A stretch of DNA of 64,000 bases from Flaccisagitta enflata (Eukaryota > Chaetognatha > Sagittoidea > Aphragmophora). Below the pieces are notes generated by a model that saw only the letters and a program-made list of their open reading frames with translations, was not told the DNA's origin and ran no database searches. Each line of letters starts with the position of its first letter. The stretch's first letter is position 1. The stretch lies in the NCBI GenBank assembly GCA_965153355.1, contig OZ231126.1, positions 76,508,001-76,572,000 of the forward strand. The letters are read 5' to 3'. The position numbers were made by a program, and so were the translations under genes. This document shows positions 57,953-64,000 of this stretch, in pieces.

Positions 57953-59114
57953 CATTAATGATTGATTAGATACGACAGCGTGCCCACAAAGCCAACATTT
58001 AGGGTATCAAAATGGGTCAAAATAGAAAATATACATGAATGAAAATAGAAAAACAAGTGGTTAAAAGTGATTGAGATAAGACATGCATGATATTTGAAAG
58101 CATAATTTGCATCCGTTTAGCAAAAGAATCAGATTTAGCATAAATTATTGAAGAAGTTTTACTGAAAATTTCCTCAAATTTCTTTTTTGTCACTGACAAG
58201 AAGTTGGTTGAAATTATAAGTTTGCATAGAAAATGAAAAAATGAAAAAACAAGGAACATAGTTCTCTGCCCAAATCATTTTTAGAGAGAACTATGTTTTT
58301 GGAAATGCAAAGTTCTTCTGGGTGTGGCTTTCTTATAATTTCGACCTGAGAAAATAGAAAAAAATGTCAACAGAATTTCACTAAAAATCTTCATATTCTT
58401 GCCATTTTCCATGAGAATTGTTTATCAAAAGGCGATTTAAAGTGTAAAATATGGAACAGACGTCCATATCAAGTGTATCCAGTGAAAACTTGAGCAATGA
58501 CAATGTTTGTGGATAGATAATTATCCCATTATTGATGCAAAAGTGGGATGAAGCGCTTCATTTTTTCCTGGCAGACTTCACGTCAAACCTACTCTGCTCT
58601 TTTTGCCTTTTACAGTGTTTCGGTCTGTCTCTTCTCTGTCTCTCTGTCTGTCTGTGTCTCTCTCTCTCTCTCCTTCTCTCTCTCTCCCTCTCTTTCCTAA
58701 CACGGTTTCTGTTTCTTTTTCTTGCCCTTCAAATTTGTGGTCACATCAATGAAGAATTGACGCATGATTCTGGTCAACTCATTTTATTCGACTTATATTA
58801 TGCAATTCTCGGTAGTCCGTATAAATACCGGATGTCAAAAGTAAAATTCGATGACGGAAGTAAATGTAAACAAGCATTGATCATTCGAAAGTATTTTTAA
58901 ACAAAAAGAAAAACATTTAAGTGAGCAGGCAAAATGGGGAATTTCAACGAGAGAGGGAATGTCAAGAGGTGGCTCTTGGAATTCGAGATAACCAATTGGA
59001 GGGCGGGGGAGAAAAGGGTATCAAGTATTGGGGGTTTGGGGGATTAGCAAGAGTTCATAAAAAAAGAATTTTGGGGATCTAGAGATGAATTAATTGGAGG
59101 ACACATGAAACATG

Positions 59115-59149
<35 letters not shown>

Positions 59150-59411
59150 TGTTGTTGTAAATTGTTTCATCGAGGCCTTCATTCCTCAAATGTGTAACGT
59201 TTCAAAGAAAATGATGCTGGACATGACAGAAATTATTGTTTTTAGTGTTTTTTTGTTTCATATGCGGTTTCGCAAAAGCACACCAGATGAGGATGGTCCT
59301 TAGTGTCCGGATAGAGACCTATTACGCTACTGTTGCAATTGTGCAATATGGCACTCAGAAAAGCAAGCCAATGATTGTTAACATTGTAAAAAAAAAAAAC
59401 ATTAGATTCTT
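57953..59411. other. region downstream of the Ig receptor gene
   Basis: Would include the 3' untranslated region of the minus-strand gene at 59412. A minus-strand AATAAA occurs near 58782 and may be a polyadenylation signal, unconfirmed. (TTG)n lies at 59113-59157. No other gene recognised. Confidence 0.35.
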
Positions 59412-62389
59412 TTATACCGCCGTGACTTTGCCGATAGCAGTTAAAGATAAGTGACTGTGATGTTGGGGATCATCTTCATTCAATGTCGTGACACAATCAA
59501 CGCCATCAACGCCAGCGCCAATTCCAGCGCTAACTGGCGTCACTTCACGACTGTCAAATGCCGGCGCCGGAGAGGCGTTGGAGGAAGAGGCGCCGCGTGA
59601 GTCTATTCGCGCCGGAGAACGCCGGTATTTCACAAACGTGGACGACGAATTCTGCCGAGAAATTATCGGCATTTTAACGTCAGTCTGGGAACGCAAAGAA
59701 GAAGGATCTCTATCGGGGGAATTGAGTGGCAAATGAGGCGGTGGGGGAGGAGGAGGAGGGAGCGGAGGAGGTGGTGGAGGTGGCGTGGGGGATGGAGGAA
59801 TATGATGAGTCATTGAAGGTGGGTCGTGAGTCAACGCTTGAACATGGAAAGGTGCTCCATGTTGAGTGTCTGAAATAGAGCTACGTTGTGAAGAGGCGGC
59901 GCTGGAGAGCAGGTTGGGAGAAAACCGCTGCCGAGTGTCCGGAATCTTTGGTGATCTCTGGCTGTCATATAGAGAAAGCCTTTCATCCTGGAATTTATGT
60001 TTGTCCATCTGAGAGCCACGTCCGTCCAATTGTGAGCCTCGTCCATCCATTTGTGAGCCACGTCCGCCCATCTGTGAGTCGCGTCCTTCCATTTGAGAGC
60101 CGCGTCCTTCCATTTGAGAACCGCGTCCTTCTATCTGAGAGCTGCGTCCTTCCACTTTAGAGCCGCGTCCTTCTATTCTAGGTGGTCGTCCATCAGGTTC
60201 ATCTGGCGAAACTTTGGCGTCTCGACTGACGGTAACGAATCTGGATTTCGGATCTGGAATGAATCTTTTTGATGGGAAATCGGGCGCACCAGCTTGAGAC
60301 ATGGGTAAAACGGGGATGCCACCACGTGAGTTGGGTTGCAGATGATGGTAGAACGGCCGATATTGAGATGGGTGCAGATGTTTTTGCTGCTGATGATGAT
60401 CAGGTTGGTCCGACGCAAGATGTCTCGGGCTACGATTATGTGGGGAAAAGCCGCGCGGCGGTAGGTCACCGTTGTGGTCGCTGTTACGATTGCTGTTGTT
60501 TCCCGGGTCTTGGTAGGAAACGTCGCTCAACGAATTATCCCTTGAAATTCCCTCATCTGAATCGGTCTTCCGCGATTCAGGGGCGATGAAATTCTGCTTC
60601 TTTAGATCCACCATGTTGGAAGTTGTCGTCGACGATGTTGTCAACGGCGTCGTCGCCTCAGCATCTGTCTTTGTCGGCATCATTTTTGCCAACTCTGTCG
60701 GCGTCGCTGTTAAATCCGGGATGTAATCCATCCTGTCGAAATAAGACAGTTCTTTTGGCATTTCGCTGCTCAGTCTTACGTTGCTGTACAATCCGCGTTG
60801 GAAATACTCTGGCGTGTCGGCTCCGTCGTCGCAACTACTATTCCCACCAGTCTGAGAGTTGTTACTATGATGACGATAATCGTTGTTACGAGGGGAATAA
60901 TTGTTTTGATTATTACGGTGACGATTATTCCTATGATCATCGTTGTTGTTATTCCTTTGATATCCTCCTCCTCCTCCCCCTCCTCCTCCGTCCATCCCTC
61001 TTTTATTATTCGGCCTCAAATCCATCGCCTTCATTGTCTCTTCGTGCATGCGTCTTTTCCTCTTCCTCATCACTTGCCTCCTCTTGCGCACGCAGCACAC
61101 GCACACGGCCGTCACCACCACAATGCCGATCAATCCACCAATCAGAGTCACGTATTTCAGGATGCGCTCGGAGTCGACCAATTGGATGGCGAATCGATCC
61201 TGGCCAAATTCGTTGCGAGCGACGCACGCGTAGTCGCCGAAAGTGTCCACGCTGACGGTTCGTTTGAGCGTCAACGGAGAAAAAGGATCATGATTGTCTA
61301 ATTTCTCACCCTCGAAGAACCAGATGATTTTCGGCGGTGGATAAGCCGACACTCGGCACGTGATTTCCACGAAACTTCCCTCGCGCGCGCGAATCATCTT
61401 CTGTTCCTCACTTCCGGTCCAGACCGGTTTATGCGGCACGGAAATAACAACGCCCGCCGATTTCCGGTTCCACAAATCCCGCGCCGACGTTCCGCAGTCG
61501 TTGACGACTTGACACGTCAATTTAGCGCCGTGATCTCGCCACGTCGGCCGGAAATGGCGCAACGCGGCCGATTTGCCGACGGTGACATTGTGCGCCGGAT
61601 CGTCGACTCCGTTGGCGACCCGTTGAAGGATCCACGTGACGGCGGGTTGGGGCTGCGCTGCTCCTCCGTAATTGCAGACGACGTCAACTTCTTCGTTGAT
61701 CGCCAACGAGGAAGTTCGAAGTCCTTTGATGGCGACAGAGTCGGGCCCGTAGGCCACTTTGAGGGTGATGTTGGAGGAAGAAGACAATTCCGGACGAGGT
61801 GATTGAGCTTGACAGACGATGGAGGAATTGTGATGCCGCCGAAGGATTTTCAGTTGCGTGGAGATGGTGGTGGTGGATGGAGCGTTGCCGCCGCCGCCGC
61901 CGCCTCCTCCACCGCCGCCACCTCTTCCGCTGTATGAATTGGTAGGCAGTCTCTGCGCCGTTCTGCTTCCGTCAGTCATGTAGAGATGAAGTGTTGCTGG
62001 AGGTTCGCCGTTTTTGTGCAGCATGCAAGTCAAAGGCAGCAGACTGCCTTCTTTGATCCACTGATTCTCGTCGAATACCAGGAAAGGTTTCTCCGGCGCA
62101 TATTCAACTAGGATCTGGAAAAGATGGAGTAAGGAAAATGAAGTCAAAGAGTGAACAAAACGGGAAAAAATGTAGATGTGAATGGATGAATACATGAATA
62201 TATGAAAAAATCAATGAATAAATCAATGAATGAAAGAATGAATGAATGAATGACTGAATGACAGAATGAATGAATGATTGAATGAGTAAAGAAACCAATC
62301 CAAAAATCATTGAAAATGAGGGAGGTAGCCAAGAAAAAGCGAGAAATATCATAATCCTCATCGTCATCATCATCATCATCATCATCATT

Positions 62390-62421
<32 letters not shown>

Positions 62422-63302
62422 TCACCTGTACGGATTCGGTGACGGCATCCCTGAGGTTATTAGCCTGCTCCGTAAACGCGTTTTGCGCGGCGCAGGTGAC
62501 ATCCAATCGCGTTTCGGCGCGCGTAAACTTCCGGCGCAGCGAGGAAACGACGCCGTTTTGCGCGCTTAAAGTTTGGACGCCATCAAAGGCGTTGGTTAAA
62601 ACAGCACCGTTAAAAATCCAAACGACTTTCGTGTCTGCGGTGCCAATCATCCTGCAGCGTAGAAGCACTTCTTTGCCTTCAACAACTCTCAGCGGATGCG
62701 GATTCGACATCCCGTCGAGACGTTCCAGGATGATTGTCGGACGCATGGACGCTTTGAGTTGGAAGCTGGACGTGACGGTCGTCTGTAAAGTTAAGTGGAT
62801 TTGAAAAAAAAAATAGGGAATGAATGAAAAAAAGAACAAGGCCGGATACACGGCAATCCAGTCGCGGACGGTTGGGCAGGAGCAATACTCAAAAACAGCT
62901 CGGAATTAAAAAATGTGACCTACCGACTTACCGACCGTTCGACCTACCGACCGAAACGGCAAGTTCTAGAGTCGCATGTCCGCGACTAAAAAGAGAGGAA
63001 CAAGTGACGCGGGGTCATAATATCGTTGCGGACGGGTGGGCAGGGCCATCCAACGCCCATCCATGCCCCAACTCACCTCCCACACTCAAGCATACACAAA
63101 AAGTATCTAAAACGCTTTATCTGCCATTTTTCAAATCGATGACCACGACGGACCAACGGACCAATGGACCGATGGACAGACGGACAAAGCATCTTATAGA
63201 GTTGCATGTCCGCAACTAAAAAGAGAGGGGAAAAGAGAGTAAGAAGGAGAGTGAAAAGAAAAAGAAGAAGAAGAAGAAGAAGAAGAAGAAGAAGAAGAAG
63301 AA

Positions 63303-63334
<32 letters not shown>

Positions 63335-64000
63335 AAGAGGAGAGAGAGGGAGAAGATAATGGAGAGGAGAGCTTGAGAGAGAGGGAGCAGAAGAGGAAAG
63401 AGACGAAGAAGGAGAAAAGTCGCCAAAGCGTTAGATGGTCAGCGGTACCCGATGCCCCTATGTGAGTGTATGTGGGTGTGAAGTGGTCAGAGGGGCAGCG
63501 GCCCCAAAGGGGCTGATGACCTTTGCTGTTTTTAATTGGGCTTCTAGAAATTGAGTTTCTGAATTGGAACCTGGAGGCTGGAATTGGAGCCTCAGGGCTG
63601 GGATTTGGGCTTCCAGGCTGGAGTTGGGAGAACTTGAGTCTTGGAATTGGGCCTCAATGCCGGAATTTGGGCCTGGAGGTTAGGATTTTGGTCTGGAGGC
63701 TAACATTTGAGCTTGGAGGCTGAGATTTTGGCCCTGAGGCTGCAAATTGAGCCTGGAGGCTGGGGTCTGGGCCTTGAGACTGGGATTTGGGCCTCAAGGC
63801 TGGGCTTGGGGCCGGGGGGGGGGGTACGGAGGAGAAAGAGGGGAAATTTCCCCTGTGTGAAAGCATAGGTCATCGGCCCCTTCGGGGCCGCTGCCCAAAA
63901 GGAGAATCATTTCACAGTACAAAGAAGCGACTTACTCGTTCTCCATGTCTTTTGACTCCAGGCACCATAGTTTCAACTCTGCATTTGTAATTTCCCAAAT
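59412..64000 (-). CDS. Ig-domain transmembrane receptor (nephrin/Kirrel- or sidestep-like), 3' part
   Basis: Three minus-strand exons join in phase 0: beyond 64000-63936, 62782-62426 (357 bp) and 62114-59412 (900 codons plus TAA). The first ends an Ig domain (LGNYKCRVET); the N-terminus and signal peptide lie outside the window. Then four Ig domains with paired Cys: LLRCRM/VTCAAQ, LTCMLH/IVCQAQ, VVCNYGG/LTCQVV, ITCRVS/YACVAR. A transmembrane helix (YVTLIGGLIGIVVVTAVCVC) at about 61160-61095 is followed by basic RKRRQVMRKRKRR and a tail of about 550 residues with EGRGSQM-type heptads, a poly-Pro segment and C-terminal VTAV, a class I PDZ-binding form. It is probably a cell-surface adhesion or guidance receptor. 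At least five Ig domains, one helix and a PDZ ligand fit nephrin/Kirrel-type proteins, but no diagnostic motif settles the family. A Gly12 run interrupts the third visible Ig domain. Confidence 0.88.
59734..59805 (-). repeat. poly-proline coding repeat in receptor tail
   Basis: GGAGGTGG/GGAGGAGG-type repeat on the plus strand encodes two Pro runs of seven and eight, a likely SH3 or WW ligand region. Confidence 0.75.
59998..60185 (-). repeat. 21-bp coding repeat, EGRGSQM heptads
   Basis: About eight 21-bp units encode GRGSQMEGRGSQMDG-like heptads (with GRGSKV, GRSSQI, GRDSQMG and GRGSQLD variants). The frame is kept across all copies, which supports translation. Confidence 0.85.
61884..61925 (-). 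repeat. (GGN)n coding microsatellite in an Ig domain
   Basis: Encodes GRGGGGGGGGGGGGNAPS between the two cysteines of an Ig domain; probably a loop expansion. Confidence 0.8.
62115..62425 (-). repeat. receptor intron with (GAAT)n and (ATC)n microsatellites
   Basis: 311-bp intron bounded by GTGATG and CAG. (GAAT)n lies at 62209-62285, (ATC)n at 62352-62420. The trinucleotide starts inside the 5' splice site (CAG|GTGATGGATGATGATG). Confidence 0.85.
62835..62992 (-). mobile_element. Helentron-like element in receptor intron
   Basis: AACAAGGCCGGATACACGGC, AGTCGCGGACGGTTGGGCAG, ACCGACC/CCTACCGACC array, and TAGAGTCGCATGTCCGCGAC hairpin before TAAAAA. Both ends use the AGTCGCGGAC stem. Confidence 0.75.
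62999..63222 (-). mobile_element. Helentron-like element in receptor intron, AGTTGCGGAC type
   Basis: AACAAGTGACGCGGGGTCAT, CGTTGCGGACGGGTGGGCAG, (GGAC)n, and GAGTTGCATGTCCGCAACTA. It sits 7 bp from the previous element. Confidence 0.75.
63238..63415. repeat. (GAA)n and purine-rich tract
   Basis: About 75 bp of GAA followed by GAGAGGGAGA-type purine sequence. Confidence 0.92.
63425..63896 (-). mobile_element. family B inverted-repeat element in receptor intron
   Basis: AAAGCGTTAGATGGTCAGCG, CCCGATGCCCC, GGGCAGCGGCCCCAAAGGGG at 63493, a core of GGATTTGGGCCTCAAGGCTG-type units, a G-run, GGGAAATTTCCCC, and the right inverted end to 63896. Confidence 0.77.

Noticed and set aside
58532-58900. 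122-codon plus-strand frame near the receptor 3' end
   Set aside because: Half of it is a CT-rich stretch; no start context, domain or splice support.

Overview
The window looks like nuclear DNA of a multicellular animal, most likely an arthropod. The evidence is: genes split by GT-AG introns, a large immunoglobulin-superfamily receptor, a Ty3/gypsy element whose Gag carries the CYH...C...C zinc motif common in arthropod elements, and many short interspersed DNA elements. The species cannot be fixed from sequence alone. Simple-sequence DNA (CT/AG, TG/CA, CAA/TTG, ATTC, CTTT) is extremely abundant, and most long open frames outside the items below are translations of these repeats.

Layout. 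1-26 kb is almost gene-free: a 20-copy 34-bp minisatellite (1.9-2.6 kb), long microsatellites, many small mobile elements, a head-to-head pair of long elements (15.0-17.85 kb), a 0.8-kb purine tract with a small hAT-type MITE (21.7-22.6 kb) and GCCGAC arrays (24.2-24.9 kb). 26.7-31.9 kb on the minus strand holds an unrecognised multi-exon gene. Eleven of its exons (E2-E12) join in phase, it contains a tandemly duplicated exon pair, and its 3' part looks decayed. 33.9-34.8 kb is a 5'-truncated LINE reverse transcriptase. 38.55-45.70 kb is a full-length Ty3/gypsy retrotransposon with 399-bp LTRs (3 mismatches), a 4-bp target duplication and several coding lesions. 46-59 kb is again repeats and MITEs. 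59.4-64.0 kb (minus) is the 3' part of an Ig-domain transmembrane receptor gene that runs off the right edge.

Dispersed families reconstructed by eye. (A) Helentron-like non-autonomous elements: a terminal hairpin, a (GTCY)n array and a GGCCTTGTTT end, more than 20 copies, with at least four hairpin types whose other end carries the matching half-stem. (B) Terminal-inverted-repeat elements starting GGGCAGCGGCCCCGAAGGGG with a 20-24-bp minisatellite core. (C) Three copies of an element that carries CT/CA microsatellites next to a conserved flank of about 170 bp. (D) Four TA-flanked MITEs, one hAT MITE and one palindrome of about 450 bp. Much of the simple-sequence DNA sits inside or beside these elements, so mobile-element spread is a likely source of it.

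The gypsy element encodes Gag, protease, reverse transcriptase, RNase H and integrase but is broken. The Ig receptor is the best-supported host gene. The 27-32 kb gene is the best candidate for something undescribed.
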